DNA of 64,000 nucleotides. It comes from Serratia grimesii NBRC 13537 (GTDB lineage: Bacteria > Pseudomonadota > Gammaproteobacteria > Enterobacterales > Enterobacteriaceae). Both the position numbers and the translations under genes were made by a program. The notes under the pieces are model-generated. The model searched no databases and was not told the DNA's origin. It was given only the letters and a program-made list of their open reading frames with translations. The number at the start of each line of letters is the position of its first letter. The first letter of the stretch is position 1. The stretch is from the NCBI RefSeq assembly GCF_001590905.1, contig NZ_BCTT01000014.1, positions 237,660 through 301,659 of the forward strand, read 5' to 3'. Of the stretch, positions 30,790-44,935 are shown piece after piece.

Positions 30790-31680
30790 TTATGAATGCT
30801 TTTGCTTGGCGAAAACCACACGGGCCAAGATATTCAGTAGCAGTACACACAGGGTAATCAACAGTACCCCTGCCCAGGCCAGTTCTTGCCATTCGGCAAA
30901 CGGGCTCATGGCGAATTTGAAAATAGTCACCGGTAAGTTGGCGATCGGCTGCATCAGGTCTGTGCTCCAGAACTGATTCGACAGCGAGGTAAACAGCAAT
31001 GGTGCTGTTTCCCCGGCAATACGCGCTATCGCCAGCAACACGCCGGTGATGATGCCAGATACCGACGCTTTCAACGTGATGGCAGAAATCATGCGCCATT
31101 TCGGTGTACCCAGCGCGTAAGCGGCCTCACGCAGCGTATCCGGTACCAACTTCAGCATATTCTCGGTGGTTCGAATCACGATCGGCACCTGCAACAACGC
31201 CAGCGCGATAATCCCAGCCCAGCCGGAGAAGTGCTGCATCTTCGCCACCACGATGGTGTACACGAACAGGCCCACAACGATCGACGGTGCTGATAACAGA
31301 ATGTCGTTAATAAAGCGGATAACTTCTGCCAGCCAGGATTTACGGCCGTATTCCGCCAGGTAAATGCCAGCCATAATGCCCAACGGCGTACCAAACACGG
31401 TAGCCCACAGGATCAGCAGACCGCTACCGGCGATGGCGTTAGCCAGACCACCGCCCGCAGTGTTCGGTGGCGGCGTCATTTCGGTGAACAACGCCAGCGA
31501 CATGCCATCAATGCCTTTGGTGACGGTAGAGAACAGGATCCACACCAGCCAGAACAGGCCAAAGACCATGGTCGCCATCGACATGAACAGCGCCAGCCGG
31601 TTCTTCTGACGGCGCCATGCCTGCATTTTGCGGCGGCTTTCTAACAGCGCCTGGTCGTTTTGCATTTCCATAGTCGCCAC
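30790..31680 (-). CDS. pstA: Phosphate ABC transporter permease PstA (GTG start proposed)
   Basis: This is a 296-aa inner-membrane permease with six hydrophobic segments and the permease loop [20 protein letters not shown]. It forms the phosphate channel with PstC. The frame can start at ATG 31695, overlapping pstC by 14 bp. GTG 31680 is preferred because GAGGG lies about 8 nt upstream, the resulting N-terminus [19 protein letters not shown] aligns with E. coli PstA, and the length then equals that protein. The start is the only uncertain point. Confidence 0.97.
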   Translation of the reverse strand: MATMEMQNDQALLESRRKMQAWRRQKNRLALFMSMATMVFGLFWLVWILFSTVTKGIDGMSLALFTEMTPPPNTAGGGLANAIAGSGLLILWATVFGTPLGIMAGIYLAEYGRKSWLAEVIRFINDILLSAPSIVVGLFVYTIVVAKMQHFSGWAGIIALALLQVPIVIRTTENMLKLVPDTLREAAYALGTPKWRMISAITLKASVSGIITGVLLAIARIAGETAPLLFTSLSNQFWSTDLMQPIANLPVTIFKFAMSPFAEWQELAWAGVLLITLCVLLLNILARVVFAKQKHS

Positions 31681-31681
31681 G

Positions 31682-32638
31682 TTAGCGTCCCTCATTCTTG
31701 GCCAGACGCATCACCATCAACTTCGACAGCGCCAGGACGATAAAGGTGATAACAAACAGGATCAGCCCCAGCTCCATCAGCGCTGCGGTGTGCACCCCTG
31801 ATTCTGCTTCAGCGAATTCGTTGGCCAGTGCCGAGGTGATACTGTTACCCGGCATATACAGTGAAGCACTGTCGAGCTGGTAGGTATTACCGATGATAAA
31901 GGTCACCGCCATGGTTTCACCCAGCGCACGGCCCAAGCCGAGCATCACGCCACCAATCACACCATTCTTGGTAAATGGCAGCACGATACGCCAGATCACT
32001 TCCCAGGTTGTGCAGCCGATGCCGTAGGCCGATTCTTTCATCATCACTGGGGTTTGTTCGAACACGTCGCGCATAACCGCGGCGATGTAAGGAATAATCA
32101 TAATCGCCAGGATCACCCCAGCAGCCAGAATACCGATACCAAATGCCGGGCCAGAGAACAGCTCACCGACAATAGGAATACCCGACAGCACGTCGCCGAC
32201 CGGGGTCTGGAAATATTTGGCAAACAGCGGGGCAAACACAAACAGGCCCCACATGCCGTACACAATACTCGGGATTGCCGCCAGCAATTCAATGGCGATA
32301 CCCAGCGGGCGTCTCAACCAGTTAGGTGCCAGCTCGGTCAGGAACAACGCAATACCAAAGCTGACAGGCACGGCGATAATCAGAGCAATCAGCGAGGTGA
32401 CGACAGTACCGTAGATGGGCACCAGTGCACCGAATTGCTCAGCAGGTGCATCCCACTCTTTGGTCCACAGGAAGGAGAAGCCGAATTTCTGCATGCTCGG
32501 CCAGGAGGCAAAGATCAGTGAAACAATAATGCCGCCCAGCAACAATAGGGTAATCAGCGCTGCCAGTTTTACCAGCGCGCTGAAGATAACGTCACCATTT
32601 TTACTCGGTGCTTTAATGGTCGGCTTGTACTCAGCCAT
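31682..32638 (-). CDS. pstC: Phosphate ABC transporter permease PstC
   Basis: This is a 318-aa permease with about six transmembrane segments. It has [20 protein letters not shown] as the ATPase-coupling loop and [22 protein letters not shown] in the membrane core. It pairs with PstA. It is separated from pstS by 131 bp containing a strong hairpin, so PstS, needed in excess in the periplasm, can be made at a higher level. Confidence 0.98.
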   Translation of the reverse strand: MAEYKPTIKAPSKNGDVIFSALVKLAALITLLLLGGIIVSLIFASWPSMQKFGFSFLWTKEWDAPAEQFGALVPIYGTVVTSLIALIIAVPVSFGIALFLTELAPNWLRRPLGIAIELLAAIPSIVYGMWGLFVFAPLFAKYFQTPVGDVLSGIPIVGELFSGPAFGIGILAAGVILAIMIIPYIAAVMRDVFEQTPVMMKESAYGIGCTTWEVIWRIVLPFTKNGVIGGVMLGLGRALGETMAVTFIIGNTYQLDSASLYMPGNSITSALANEFAEAESGVHTAALMELGLILFVITFIVLALSKLMVMRLAKNEGR

Positions 32639-32698
32639 AGATCACTCTCTGTTTTAACCCTGGCAGGCCCAACATGGGTTAGACCCTGAAAACTGAGT

Positions 32699-32722
32699 GG
32701 GGCGCGCTTAAACACGCGCCCC
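32699..32722 (-). terminator. Intercistronic hairpin between pstS and pstC
   Basis: GGGGCGCG/CGCGCCCC (32699-32706, 32715-32722), 7 bp after the pstS stop. There is no T tract directly behind it, so it is probably an attenuating or mRNA-stabilising stem rather than a full stop. Confidence 0.65.
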
Positions 32723-32729
32723 TGCGTTG

Positions 32730-33770
32730 TTAGTACAGCGCTTTACCTGAACTGTCTTTTACGTTGGTTTTCCATGCTGCACGCACCTGCTCGATAACTT
32801 CTTTCGGCAGAGTGGCGTAATCCAGGTCATTAGCCTGCTTGGCACCAGTTTTGTACGCCCAGTCAAAGAACTTCAGGACTTCAGTGCCCTGAGCCGGGTT
32901 TTTCTGCTCTTTGTGCACCAGGATGAAGGTGGTGGAGGTGATTGGCCAAGCGTTATCGCCTTTCTGGTTAGTCAGATCCTGAGCGAAGGTTTTGCTCCAA
33001 TCCACACCTTTAGCGGCAGCACTGAAGCTCTCTTCTGTCGGGCTAACGGCTTTGCCATCAGCAGAAATCAGCTTGGTGTAAGCCAGGTTGTTCTGCTTAG
33101 CGTAAGCGTATTCTACGTAGCCGATAGAGCCTGGCAGACGTTGTACGAAGGCTGCGATGCCGTCGTTACCCTTGCCGCCCAGACCCGTTGGCCAGTTAAC
33201 GGTAGAGCCTGCGCCGATTTTCTCTTTCCACTGTGCATTCGCTTTAGACAGGTAGCTGGTGAACACGAACGAGGTGCCTGAACCGTCAGCACGACGGACA
33301 ACGGCAATGTTCTGATCCGGCAGCTTAACGCCTGGGTTCAGTTTGGTGATCGCCGGGTCGTTCCATTTCTTCACGTTACCCAGGTAGATATCACCCAGGG
33401 TTTTGCCGTCCAGGGTCAGTTCACCGGATTTGATACCCGGGATGTTAACCGCCAGTACAACGCCACCGATCACGGTAGGGAACTGGAACAGACCATCAGC
33501 AGCCAGTTTTTCGTCAGTCAACGGCGCATCAGAAGCACCAAAGTCAACGGTGTTGGCAACGATTTGCTTCACGCCGCCAGAAGAGCCGATGCCTTGATAG
33601 TTAACTTTGTTGCCAGTTTCTTTCTGATAAGAATCTGCCCACTTGGCATAAACCGGAGCGGGGAATGTCGCACCTGCACCGGTCAGGCTAGCAGCAGCGA
33701 ACGCGGACACGGCGGTCAGGGAGAAAGTCGCTGCCACAATACTGGCGACGGTGGTACGCATCAGTTTCAT
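32730..33770 (-). CDS. pstS: Phosphate-binding periplasmic protein PstS
   Basis: This is a 346-aa precursor. The signal peptide [20 protein letters not shown] ends near [15 protein letters not shown]. Phosphate-contacting blocks include [36 protein letters not shown] and [12 protein letters not shown]. It captures phosphate for PstCAB. The frame extends eight codons upstream, but ATG 33770 has a perfect AGGAGG ribosome-binding site and the E. coli N-terminus. The promoter carries a double Pho box (33849-33888), so induction under phosphate starvation through PhoB is expected. Confidence 0.99.
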   Translation of the reverse strand: MKLMRTTVASIVAATFSLTAVSAFAAASLTGAGATFPAPVYAKWADSYQKETGNKVNYQGIGSSGGVKQIVANTVDFGASDAPLTDEKLAADGLFQFPTVIGGVVLAVNIPGIKSGELTLDGKTLGDIYLGNVKKWNDPAITKLNPGVKLPDQNIAVVRRADGSGTSFVFTSYLSKANAQWKEKIGAGSTVNWPTGLGGKGNDGIAAFVQRLPGSIGYVEYAYAKQNNLAYTKLISADGKAVSPTEESFSAAAKGVDWSKTFAQDLTNQKGDNAWPITSTTFILVHKEQKNPAQGTEVLKFFDWAYKTGAKQANDLDYATLPKEVIEQVRAAWKTNVKDSSGKALY

Positions 33771-33848
33771 AATCCCTCCTAATGGGATATTCAAAAATCG
33801 ACTTCAAATCGTTTTCATCAGAGTAAGTATTGCTGCAGGAGGGAAAAT

Positions 33849-33888
33849 AGGACAGTTTGGTGACAGTAAAATGTACGAAATATGACAG
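33849..33888 (-). promoter_or_regulatory. Double Pho box upstream of pstS
   Basis: Four heptamers on the minus strand follow an exact 11-bp period: CTGTCAT (33882-33888), CGTACAT (33871-33877), CTGTCAC (33860-33866) and CTGTCCT (33849-33855). This equals two tandem PhoB sites about 80-120 bp before the start codon. The rest of the 336-bp gap 33771-34106 is AT-rich and holds the glmS terminator. Confidence 0.88.
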
Positions 33889-34061
33889 TTATATTACAAC
33901 ACAAGAGACAACACGGTAATTAAATATAAATCAGTCAGTTAAAGACAAAAACACACAATAATTAATCAATAAAAAAACACGTCCTATCTCATCTATCCGC
34001 TTGAATATGACAACTTTTATCCCTGCTGTCGCACCATTGTCATATTTTATCCAACCATAAA

Positions 34062-34087
34062 AAAAGCCGGCGCAGTGACCGGCTTTT
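34062..34087 (-). terminator. Terminator of glmUS
   Basis: AAAAGCCGG/CCGGCTTTT (34062-34070, 34079-34087) with a run of T on the minus strand after the stem, 20 bp beyond the glmS stop. This is a textbook intrinsic terminator. Confidence 0.9.
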
Positions 34088-34106
34088 AGAGGTTAACAGC
34101 AGCGAG

Positions 34107-35936
34107 TTACTCTACTGTGACAGACTTTGCCAGGTTACGCGGCTGGTCAACGTCGGTGCCTTTGATCAGCGCCACGTGGTAAGACAGCAGCTGCAACGGC
34201 ACGGTGTAGAAGATCGGTGCCACGATTTCTTCGACGTGCGGCAACGGGATGATGGTCATGCCTTCGCTACTGACGAAACCGGCATCCTGATCGGCGAACA
34301 CGTACAGCTGGCCGCCGCGTGCGCGCACTTCCTCAATGTTGGACTTCAGCTTTTCCAGCAGTTCGTTATTTGGCGCGACCACGATCACTGGCATATCAGC
34401 GTCGATCAATGCCAGCGGCCCGTGTTTCAGCTCACCGGCGGCATAGGCCTCTGCGTGTATATAGGAGATTTCTTTCAGCTTCAGTGCGCCTTCCATCGCG
34501 ATCGGGTACTGATCGCCACGGCCAAGGAACAGGGCATGATGCTTGTCGGAGAAACCTTCCGCCAACGCTTCAATGTTCTTATCCATCGACAGCATCTGTT
34601 CGATACGTGCCGGCAACGCCTGTAAGCCATGTACGATGTCATGCTCAACGCTTTCTGCCATGCCTTTCAGACGGCCCAAACGTGCCACCAGCATCAACAA
34701 CACCGCAAGCTGGGTGGTGAAGGCTTTGGTAGAGGCAACACCGATTTCAGTACCGGCTTTGGTCATCAGTGCCAGATCGGACTCACGCACCAGTGAAGAA
34801 CCGGCCACGTTACACACTGCCAACGACCCGAGGTAACCCAGCTCCTTCGACAAGCGCAGTGCCGCCAGTGTATCTGCGGTTTCACCGGACTGCGATAGTG
34901 TGATGATCAGGCTGCCTGGACGTACGGCAGACTTGCGGTAACGGAATTCGGATGCAATTTCGACATCGCAAGGGACGCCGGCCAGGGATTCGAACCAATA
35001 ACGTGCAACCATGCCGGAATGGTAAGACGTCCCACAGGCGATAATTTGCACGTGCTGAACCTTCGCTAGCAGTTCGTCGGCACGCGGGCCCAGCTCGCTT
35101 AGGTTGATTTGGCCATGGCTGAAACGCCCTTCAAGGGTGTTCTTCAGCGCCAGTGGCTGTTCGTAGATCTCTTTTTGCATGTAGTGACGGTAAGCGCCTT
35201 TATCACCAGCATCGTACTGCACCTGGGATTCGATCTCAGGACGCTCAACGGCGTTACCCTGCTTATCGAAAATGCTCACGGTGCGACGGGTCATTTCCAC
35301 CACATCACCTTCTTCCAGGAAGATAAAGCGACGGGTTACCGGCAACAGTGCCAGTTGATCGGAAGCCAGGAAGTTCTCACCCACGCCACGGCCGATAACC
35401 AACGGGCTGCCGGAGCGCGCTGCCACCAGCACGCTGGGATCACGGCTGTCCATCACCACGGTGCCGTATGCGCCACGCAGCTGAGGGATCACGCGCTGAA
35501 CCACTTCCAGCAAAGTGCCACCCTGACGCTGCTCCCAATGCACCAGGTGAGCAATCACCTCGGTGTCAGTTTCAGAACTGAAGTGATAACCACGTTCAAT
35601 CAGCAGTTCACGCAGCGGTTCGTGGTTTTCGATGATGCCGTTATGCACCACCGTAATGTAATCAGAAACATGCGGGTGCGCGTTAGCTTCGGTAGGTTCA
35701 CCGTGCGTTGCCCAGCGGGTGTGAGCAATACCGGTGCCCCCATGCAATTCATGTTGTTCCGCGGCTTCGGCCAGTTTATTCACTTTGCCTACGCGGCGTA
35801 AACGGTTGACGTTGCCTTCCGCATCCACCACCGCCAAACCGGCTGAGTCGTAGCCACGGTATTCAAGACGGCGTAACCCTTCCAACAGAATCTCTGCTAT
35901 ATCACGTTGCGCTACTGCGCCTACAATTCCACACAT
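34107..35936 (-). CDS. glmS: Glutamine-fructose-6-phosphate aminotransferase GlmS
   Basis: This is a 609-aa enzyme making glucosamine-6-phosphate from fructose-6-phosphate and glutamine, the entry to peptidoglycan and LPS amino sugars. The class II glutaminase domain opens [12 protein letters not shown] with nucleophile Cys2 after Met removal. Two SIS isomerase domains follow, with [14 protein letters not shown] and [15 protein letters not shown]. The protein ends [13 protein letters not shown] as in E. coli. It lies downstream of glmU. In E. coli the glmS message is controlled by GlmY/GlmZ small RNAs; the 289-bp leader here is altered by an ERIC element and an extra inverted repeat. Confidence 0.99.
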   Translation of the reverse strand: MCGIVGAVAQRDIAEILLEGLRRLEYRGYDSAGLAVVDAEGNVNRLRRVGKVNKLAEAAEQHELHGGTGIAHTRWATHGEPTEANAHPHVSDYITVVHNGIIENHEPLRELLIERGYHFSSETDTEVIAHLVHWEQRQGGTLLEVVQRVIPQLRGAYGTVVMDSRDPSVLVAARSGSPLVIGRGVGENFLASDQLALLPVTRRFIFLEEGDVVEMTRRTVSIFDKQGNAVERPEIESQVQYDAGDKGAYRHYMQKEIYEQPLALKNTLEGRFSHGQINLSELGPRADELLAKVQHVQIIACGTSYHSGMVARYWFESLAGVPCDVEIASEFRYRKSAVRPGSLIITLSQSGETADTLAALRLSKELGYLGSLAVCNVAGSSLVRESDLALMTKAGTEIGVASTKAFTTQLAVLLMLVARLGRLKGMAESVEHDIVHGLQALPARIEQMLSMDKNIEALAEGFSDKHHALFLGRGDQYPIAMEGALKLKEISYIHAEAYAAGELKHGPLALIDADMPVIVVAPNNELLEKLKSNIEEVRARGGQLYVFADQDAGFVSSEGMTIIPLPHVEEIVAPIFYTVPLQLLSYHVALIKGTDVDQPRNLAKSVTVE

Positions 35937-36041
35937 CAGTTGTATTCCTAATTAAACGCCTTTCGGGGCGCTTTCGATGTCTTGACCTGATTTTGCCGGT
36001 TTTACCGTGCGTCCCCGAGCCTGTAGAGAATGGGGATTATT

Positions 36042-36084
36042 ATGTTTTGTATTGGGCTCTACATTGGAGCGCAATACAAAACAT
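36042..36084. repeat. Perfect 13-bp inverted repeat in the glmU-glmS spacer
   Basis: ATGTTTTGTATTG (36042-36054) and CAATACAAAACAT (36072-36084) are perfect inverted copies separated by 17 nt, about 105 bp upstream of glmS. It could be an mRNA hairpin near the glmU/glmS processing site or a protein operator. No known consensus fits clearly. Confidence 0.6.
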
Positions 36085-36105
36085 ATTCTTTTAATGCCTG
36101 CTTTC

Positions 36106-36230
36106 GCCCAATAGATTTCGGGTTGCAGCTAGGCGGCAAATGTCAGAATCCCCAGGAGCTTACTCAAGTAAGTGACTGGGGTTCTGTCGTGAAGCCAACA
36201 ACGCTGCAGCTCGAAAGATGAAGGGCTATA
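36106..36230. repeat. ERIC (IRU) element between glmU and glmS
   Basis: This is a well-preserved 125-bp ERIC. It runs from CGCCCAATAGATTTCGGG through GGTTGCAGCTAGGCGGCAAA, AATCCCCAGGAGCTTAC and AAGTAAGTGACTGGGG to GCTCGAAAGATGAAGGGCTATA. The central palindrome (CAGAATCCCCAG against CTGGGGTTCTG around CTTACT/AGTAAG) is intact. Its terminal CTATA overlaps the last bases of glmU and supplies the TAG stop codon (36226-36228). Confidence 0.92.
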
Positions 36231-37596
36231 TCTTTTTCACCGGACGTTGCCAGCCCTGGATATGTACTTGTTTGACACGGCTCAGTACCAATTCGTCCTC
36301 GCCGATATCACGTGTCACCGTAGTGCCTGCGGCGATGGTGGAACCTTTGCCAACAGACACTGGCGCCACCAGCTGGGTGTCGGAACCGACAAACACGCCG
36401 TCGCCGATAATGGTTTTATGCTTATTGGCGCCATCATAGTTACAGGTGATGGTACCAGCACCAATATTCACATCATCGCCAATCTCGGCATCGCCCAGAT
36501 AACTCAGATGACCCGCTTTCGAGCCTTTGCCCAAACGCGCCTTTTTCATTTCGACGAAATTGCCAACATGGGCACCCACCGCCAGCTCAGCGCCAGGACG
36601 CAAACGAGCAAAAGGACCCACGGTGCATTCCGCTGCCAGCACGGCATCTTCTAGCACGCTGTACGGGCTGATTTCGCAGTCATCGCCGATCACGCAGTTT
36701 TTCAACACGCAGCCGGCACCGATTTTCACCCGATCCCCGAGCTTGACCGTGCCTTCAATAATGACGTTGGCATCAATAGAGATGTCGCGACCGTGCACAA
36801 GTTCCCCGCGCAGGTCAAAACGCGCCGGATCCAGCAGCATTACGCCGGCCAACAGCAATTTTTCAGACTGTTCTGCCTGATAGATGCGCTCAAGACGAGA
36901 CAGTTGCAGACGGTTATTCACGCCTTCCACTTCACTCAGACGTGACGGATGCACGGCTTCAATTTTCTTGCCGTCGGCATGGGCCAGCGCAATGATATCG
37001 GTGATGTAGAATTCACCCTGTGCGTTGTCGTTATTCAGCATCCCCAGCCAACGCTTGAGATCGCGGCCGTTGGCCACCAGGATACCGGTGTTGATTTCAT
37101 TGATTTGTCGCTGGGCTTCGTTGGCATCTTTATGCTCAACAATCCCCACCACCTGGTCATTCTCACGCACGATACGACCGTAACCGCTTGGATCAGTCAG
37201 CTTCACCGTCAGCAGGCCAATACCGCCCTGTGGCTTCGCGGCCATCAGACGCTGCAAAGTATCGACAGAAATCAGCGGGACGTCGCCGTACAGCATCAGC
37301 ACGTCTTCATCATCGGCAAAATGCGGGGCCGCCTGCTGCATGGCATGGCCGGTACCTAATTGCTCGGCTTGCAGCACCCAATTCAGTGCGCTATCGGTCA
37401 GGGTGTTTTTCAGCAAGTCACCGCCATGGCCGTACACCAGATGGACGTTTTTCGCGCCCAGTTTCATCGCGGCATCAATGACGTGCTGCACCATTGGCTT
37501 GCCGGCCAACGGATGTAACACCTTGGGAAGATCGGAATACATGCGTGTTCCCTTGCCCGCGGCGAGGATCACCACACTCATTGCGCTGTTCGACAT
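36226..37596 (-). CDS. glmU: Bifunctional UDP-GlcNAc pyrophosphorylase/GlcN-1-P acetyltransferase GlmU
   Basis: This is a 456-aa protein, the same length as E. coli. The N-terminal uridyltransferase has [20 protein letters not shown] near residue 11, [14 protein letters not shown] and LYGDVPLI. The C-terminal left-handed beta-helix acetyltransferase is visible as hexapeptide repeats and the block [20 protein letters not shown]. It makes UDP-GlcNAc for wall and LPS synthesis. Frame extension to TTG 37602 is possible; ATG 37596 was chosen because it gives the E. coli-like length. The stop codon is formed by the end of an ERIC element, and the last residues RPVKKI differ only slightly from E. 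coli. Confidence 0.98.
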   Translation of the reverse strand: MSNSAMSVVILAAGKGTRMYSDLPKVLHPLAGKPMVQHVIDAAMKLGAKNVHLVYGHGGDLLKNTLTDSALNWVLQAEQLGTGHAMQQAAPHFADDEDVLMLYGDVPLISVDTLQRLMAAKPQGGIGLLTVKLTDPSGYGRIVRENDQVVGIVEHKDANEAQRQINEINTGILVANGRDLKRWLGMLNNDNAQGEFYITDIIALAHADGKKIEAVHPSRLSEVEGVNNRLQLSRLERIYQAEQSEKLLLAGVMLLDPARFDLRGELVHGRDISIDANVIIEGTVKLGDRVKIGAGCVLKNCVIGDDCEISPYSVLEDAVLAAECTVGPFARLRPGAELAVGAHVGNFVEMKKARLGKGSKAGHLSYLGDAEIGDDVNIGAGTITCNYDGANKHKTIIGDGVFVGSDTQLVAPVSVGKGSTIAAGTTVTRDIGEDELVLSRVKQVHIQGWQRPVKKI

Positions 37597-37828
37597 AAGC
37601 AACCTGATAACTCCATTTTAATAGACGAAAGTAGAACCCTTTAGTGACGATATTACTACATATTTCTCTGCACGAACCCAGCTCAGGCCTTGGGGCACTA
37701 AGCGCGCCGAAGTTAACGCCCCAGTAACCCGACTGTGGGGATAACTGTCGGCGATCGGCGACATTTCCAGCCACTATTAAAGGTTATACCTCACAATGCC
37801 TGCCAGGCTGATACGCTTATTTTAAAAC

Positions 37829-37858
37829 AAAAAAAAAGCGACCCAATAGGCCGCTTTC
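37829..37858 (-). terminator. Terminator of the atp operon
   Basis: AAAGCGGCC/GGGTCGCTTT (about 37835-37844 with 37849-37857) followed by eight or more T on the minus strand, 35 bp after the atpC stop. Confidence 0.9.
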
Positions 37859-37892
37859 TTAATTTTGGCTGCGTTATGCACGCGCCAAAATA

Positions 37893-38312
37893 TTACATCG
37901 ATCTTCTGGTGAGCTCGATAACGCGCAGTTTTGCGATCGCTTTCGCCAGTTCTGCAGATGCCTGAGCATAGTCGACATCGCCATGAGAGCTACTGATATG
38001 TTCTTCAGCTTTACGCTTAGCTTCCAGCGCTCTCGCTTCGTCGAGGTCCGTTCCACGGATAGCAGTGTCAGCCAGCACGGTGACCACGCTCGGTTGTACC
38101 TCAAGGATACCGCCGGACAGGTAGATGAACTCTTCTTCACCGTGTTGTTTAACAATACGCACCATGCCAGGCTTGATGGCAGTCAGCAGCGGCGCATGAC
38201 CAGGGAAAATCCCCAGTTCGCCTTCGCTACCTGTCACCTGGATCTTTTGCACCAGGCCGGAAAACATATGTTTTTCCGCGCTGACTACATCCAGATGGTA
38301 AGTCATAGCCAT
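37893..38312 (-). CDS. atpC: ATP synthase epsilon subunit
   Basis: This is a 139-aa protein. It has an N-terminal beta-sandwich ([34 protein letters not shown]) and a C-terminal helical hairpin ([15 protein letters not shown]) that can inhibit F1 by extending into the alpha3beta3 ring. It is part of the central stalk with gamma, and is the last gene of atpIBEFHAGDC. Confidence 0.98.
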   Translation of the reverse strand: MAMTYHLDVVSAEKHMFSGLVQKIQVTGSEGELGIFPGHAPLLTAIKPGMVRIVKQHGEEEFIYLSGGILEVQPSVVTVLADTAIRGTDLDEARALEAKRKAEEHISSSHGDVDYAQASAELAKAIAKLRVIELTRRSM

Positions 38313-38332
38313 ATCACCCTCCTCTCAAGACG

Positions 38333-39742
<1,410 letters not shown>

Positions 39743-39747
39743 CTAGC

Positions 39748-40611
39748 TTAAACCGCGGAGGCTCCCGAAACGATCTCGGTGAGTTCCTGAGTGATGCTGG
39801 CCTGACGAGCCTTGTTGTATACCAACTGCAGCTCTTTGATCAGGCTACCGCCGTTATCGGTTGCGGCTTTCATCGCTACCATTCGTGCGGCCTGCTCGCT
39901 GGCCAGGTTTTCCACGACGCCCTGATAAACCTGAGATTCCACATAGCGACGCAGCAAGGTATCAAGCAGCACTTTTGGATCGGGTTCATACAGGTAATCC
40001 CAAGATTTTTTCTTCAGCTCACCGTCTTCGGCAGGCGGCAACGGCAGCAGCTGAACGATCTGTGGTTCTTGGGACATCGTATTGATAAATTTGTTACTGA
40101 CAATGTACAGCTTGTCCAAACGACCTTCGTCGTAGGCTTGCAGCATCACTTTCACCGGTCCGATCAGCTCCGACAGGGAAGGGTTATCCCCCATGCCGGT
40201 GACCTGGGCAACCACGTTGCCGCCCACGGAACCAAAGAAAGAAGCCGCTTTAGAGCCAATCAGTGCCAAATCTGTTTCGACACCTTTTTCGGACCAGCCT
40301 TTCATCTCTGCCAACAGCCGCTTGAACAGGTTAATGTTCAAGCCACCACAGAGACCACGGTCAGTAGACACCACCAGATACCCGACGCGCTTAACATCAC
40401 GCTCATCCAGGTACGGGTGCTTATATTCCAGATTACCCAACGCAAGGTGACCAATCACTTTGCGCATGGTCTCTGCATAAGGACGGCTGGCCGCCATGCG
40501 TTCCTGCGATTTACGCATTTTGGAGGCGGCGACCATTTCCATCGCTTTAGTGATCTTTTGCGTGTTTTGCACGCTCGCGATCTTACTACGTATCTCTTTT
40601 GCGCCGGCCAT
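39748..40611 (-). CDS. atpG: ATP synthase gamma subunit
   Basis: This 287-aa central-stalk rotor has the N-terminal helix [20 protein letters not shown] and the C-terminal helix [23 protein letters not shown]. Together they form the coiled-coil that rotates inside alpha3beta3. DRGLCGGLN marks the conserved Rossmann-like domain. It lies between atpA and atpD. Confidence 0.99.
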   Translation of the reverse strand: MAGAKEIRSKIASVQNTQKITKAMEMVAASKMRKSQERMAASRPYAETMRKVIGHLALGNLEYKHPYLDERDVKRVGYLVVSTDRGLCGGLNINLFKRLLAEMKGWSEKGVETDLALIGSKAASFFGSVGGNVVAQVTGMGDNPSLSELIGPVKVMLQAYDEGRLDKLYIVSNKFINTMSQEPQIVQLLPLPPAEDGELKKKSWDYLYEPDPKVLLDTLLRRYVESQVYQGVVENLASEQAARMVAMKAATDNGGSLIKELQLVYNKARQASITQELTEIVSGASAV

Positions 40612-40669
40612 GTCTGCTTCTCCTCATTGCCAGACGGCCTGCTGTCTTTCAACTGCAGGCCGCTGAGCG

Positions 40670-42211
40670 TTACCAGGACTGGGTTTTCTTGAAGGTCTCG
40701 AGGATGCCTTTCAGCTTGCCCTCGATCTCATCGTTGAAATTGCCAGTTTGGTTGATGTGGTTCAGCAACTCGGCATGCTCGCGATCTGCGTAAGCAACCA
40801 GCGCGGCTTCGAAGCTCACGACTTTCGCGACTTCAACGTCGTTCAGGAAGCCACGTTCTGCGGCAAACAGCACCAGAGACTGTTGTGCGACGGACATCGG
40901 CGCATACTGTTTCTGTTTCAGCAGCTCGGTCACTTTCTGACCGTGGCTCAGCTGTTTGCGGGTCGCATCATCCAGATCGGAAGCGAACTGAGAGAACGCA
41001 GCCAGTTCACGATACTGTGCCAATGCGGTACGAATACCACCGGACAGTTTTTTCATGATCTTGGTTTGCGCTGCACCGCCCACACGGGATACGGAGATAC
41101 CCGGGTTAACTGCCGGACGAATACCGGAGTTAAACAGGTTGGATTCCAGGAAGATCTGACCATCGGTAATCGAGATTACGTTGGTCGGAACGAACGCGGA
41201 AACGTCACCCGCCTGGGTTTCAATGATTGGCAGAGCAGTCAGTGAACCGGTTTGGCCTTTGACTTCACCTTTGGTGAAGGCTTCAACGTATTCGGCGTTA
41301 ACACGCGCAGCACGCTCCAGCAAACGGGAGTGGAGATAAAATACGTCGCCTGGGTAAGCTTCACGACCTGGTGGACGACGAAGCAGCAGGGAGATCTGAC
41401 GGTAAGCAACGGCCTGTTTGGACAGGTCATCATAAACAATCAGCGCATCTTCACCGCGGTCACGGAAGTATTCACCCATCGCACAACCAGCATACGGAGC
41501 CAGGTATTGCAATGCAGCGGATTCAGACGCGGTAGCAACCACAACGATGGTGTTTGCCAGTGCACCGTGTTCTTCCAGCTTGCGCACCACGTTAGCGATG
41601 GTGGACGCTTTCTGGCCGATAGCCACGTAAACACATTTGATGCCTGAATCGCGTTGGTTGATGATCGCATCGATTGCCAGCGCAGTTTTACCTGTCTGAC
41701 GGTCACCGATCACCAGCTCACGCTGGCCACGGCCGATTGGGATCATGGCGTCAACAGATTTGTAGCCAGTTTGAACCGGCTGATCTACAGACTGACGCTC
41801 GATAACACCAGGGGCAATAGCTTCAACCGGGGAGAAACCGTCGTTATCAACCGGGCCTTTACCATCAATAGGTGCGCCCAGGGTGTTAACTACACGGCCC
41901 AGCAGGCCACGGCCAACCGGAACTTCCAGAATACGGCCAGTACATTTTACCTTCATGCCTTCGGCCAGATCCGCGTACGGACCCATAACCACGGCACCTA
42001 CGGAGTCGCGCTCCAGGTTCAATGCGATTGCGTAACGGTTGCCTGGCAGTGCGATCATTTCGCCCTGCATAACTTCGGCCAGACCGTGTACGCGGATGAT
42101 CCCGTCACTGACGGAAACAATAGTACCTTCATTGTGAGCTTCGCTCACCACATTGAACTGAGCAATGCGCTGCTTGATCAGTTCGCTGATTTCGGTGGAA
42201 TTCAGTTGCAT
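40670..42211 (-). CDS. atpA: ATP synthase alpha subunit
   Basis: This is the 513-aa non-catalytic nucleotide-binding subunit, same length as E. coli. The P-loop [13 protein letters not shown] is at about 169-181. [18 protein letters not shown] contains the conserved arginine that contacts the beta catalytic site. The N-terminal helix [16 protein letters not shown] binds delta. Confidence 0.99.
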
Positions 42212-42223
42212 GCTCCAGTCCCC

Positions 42224-42757
42224 TTAAGACTGCAAGACGTCTGTCAGGCGTTCAAGACGACCGCGAACGCTGCCATCAATCACCATATCGCCAGCACGGA
42301 TAATTACGCCGGCCAGTACAGACTTGTCAATTTTGCAATTCAGCTTAACTTTGCGTGACAGACGTTTTTCCATCGCAGCGGCAATATTTGCCTGCTGTTT
42401 GTCGCTCAGTGCGCTCGCAGAGAGCACGTCGACTTCGACGGTGGATTCCAGCAAGGCGCGCAGTTCGGTGAACTGCTGCAGCACGGCAGGAAGAACCAGT
42501 AAACGTCCATTTTCGGCCATTACACGGATAAAGTTCTGGCCATGTTCGTCGAGTTGATCGCCACAAACCGCGATGAACGTCTTGGACAGCGTCTCTGGCG
42601 CGATAGCGCCAGACAGCAGTTCAGAAATCTGTTCATTGCGAGTGACATCAGCAGCAAACGCCAGCATATCCTGCCAGCGCTCTACGCTTTGATGCTCAAC
42701 GGCAAAGTCAAAAGCTGCTTTGGCGTAGGGGCGAGCTACAGTTACAAATTCAGACAT
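42224..42757 (-). CDS. atpH: ATP synthase delta subunit
   Basis: This is the 177-aa stator subunit linking F1 alpha N-termini to the b-subunit dimer. It opens [19 protein letters not shown] and ends [20 protein letters not shown], both family signatures. It sits 12 bp from atpA and 14 bp from atpF. Confidence 0.98.
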   Translation of the reverse strand: MSEFVTVARPYAKAAFDFAVEHQSVERWQDMLAFAADVTRNEQISELLSGAIAPETLSKTFIAVCGDQLDEHGQNFIRVMAENGRLLVLPAVLQQFTELRALLESTVEVDVLSASALSDKQQANIAAAMEKRLSRKVKLNCKIDKSVLAGVIIRAGDMVIDGSVRGRLERLTDVLQS

Positions 42758-42771
42758 CAGCCCCTCCCTCC

Positions 42772-43242
42772 TTACAGTTCAGCGACCAGTTTATCAACGA
42801 TGTCGCTGTTAGCAGCTTCATCCACGGAACGTTCGATGATCTTCTCGGCGCCGGCAATTGCCAGCATCGCGACTTGCTTACGCAACTCTTCACGAGCGCG
42901 CTTACGTTCGGCTTCGATCTCAGCCTGAGCCTGCGCCACGATTTTGTTACGTTCCTGCTCGGCTTCGGCTTTCGCTTCATCCATGATCTGAGCTTTGCGT
43001 TTGTTTGCTTGCTCGATGATCACCTGAGCTTCTGCTTTAGCAGTTTTCAGCTGGTCGGTCGCATTGGCTTGCGCTAAGTCCAAATCTTTTTTGGCACGTT
43101 CTGCAGAAGCGAGACCGTCAGCAATTTCTCCCTGACGCTTCTCGATGGCTGCCATAATCGGCGGCCATACGTACTTCATACAGAACCAGACAAACAGAAC
43201 GAACGCGATGGCCTGGCCGAGGATTGTTGCGTTAAGATTCAC
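42772..43242 (-). CDS. atpF: ATP synthase b subunit
   Basis: This is a 156-aa peripheral-stalk protein. One N-terminal transmembrane helix (residues about 5-25, [20 protein letters not shown]) is followed by a long charged coiled coil rich in A, E, K and R that dimerises and holds delta. Length equals E. coli AtpF. Confidence 0.98.
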
Positions 43243-43299
43243 AGCACAATGCCTCTTTAAAAGTTAATAGTGTGGTTTCAGTGTAGAGAAATTCTCTAC

Positions 43300-43557
<258 letters not shown>

Positions 43558-43588
43558 TCAGTTTAAAAGTGCAAGTGTTTTAAGAAAA

Positions 43589-44814
<1,226 letters not shown>

Positions 44815-44907
44815 GACGTTTGTTCTCTCCGTACCCCAGAGTGGGTATGCTGAGTGACGTATAAAACTGTCTTTGCTGCTCTGAGTCAAGCTGCAAAAAA
44901 CGAGCAA

Positions 44908-44935
44908 ATTATACGGGGCATACCAACGAATTCAA
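44908..44935 (-). promoter_or_regulatory. Promoter of the atp operon
   Basis: On the minus strand, TTGAAT (44930-44935), a 16-bp spacer and a perfect TATAAT (44908-44913) lie about 95 bp before atpI. Confidence 0.85.
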
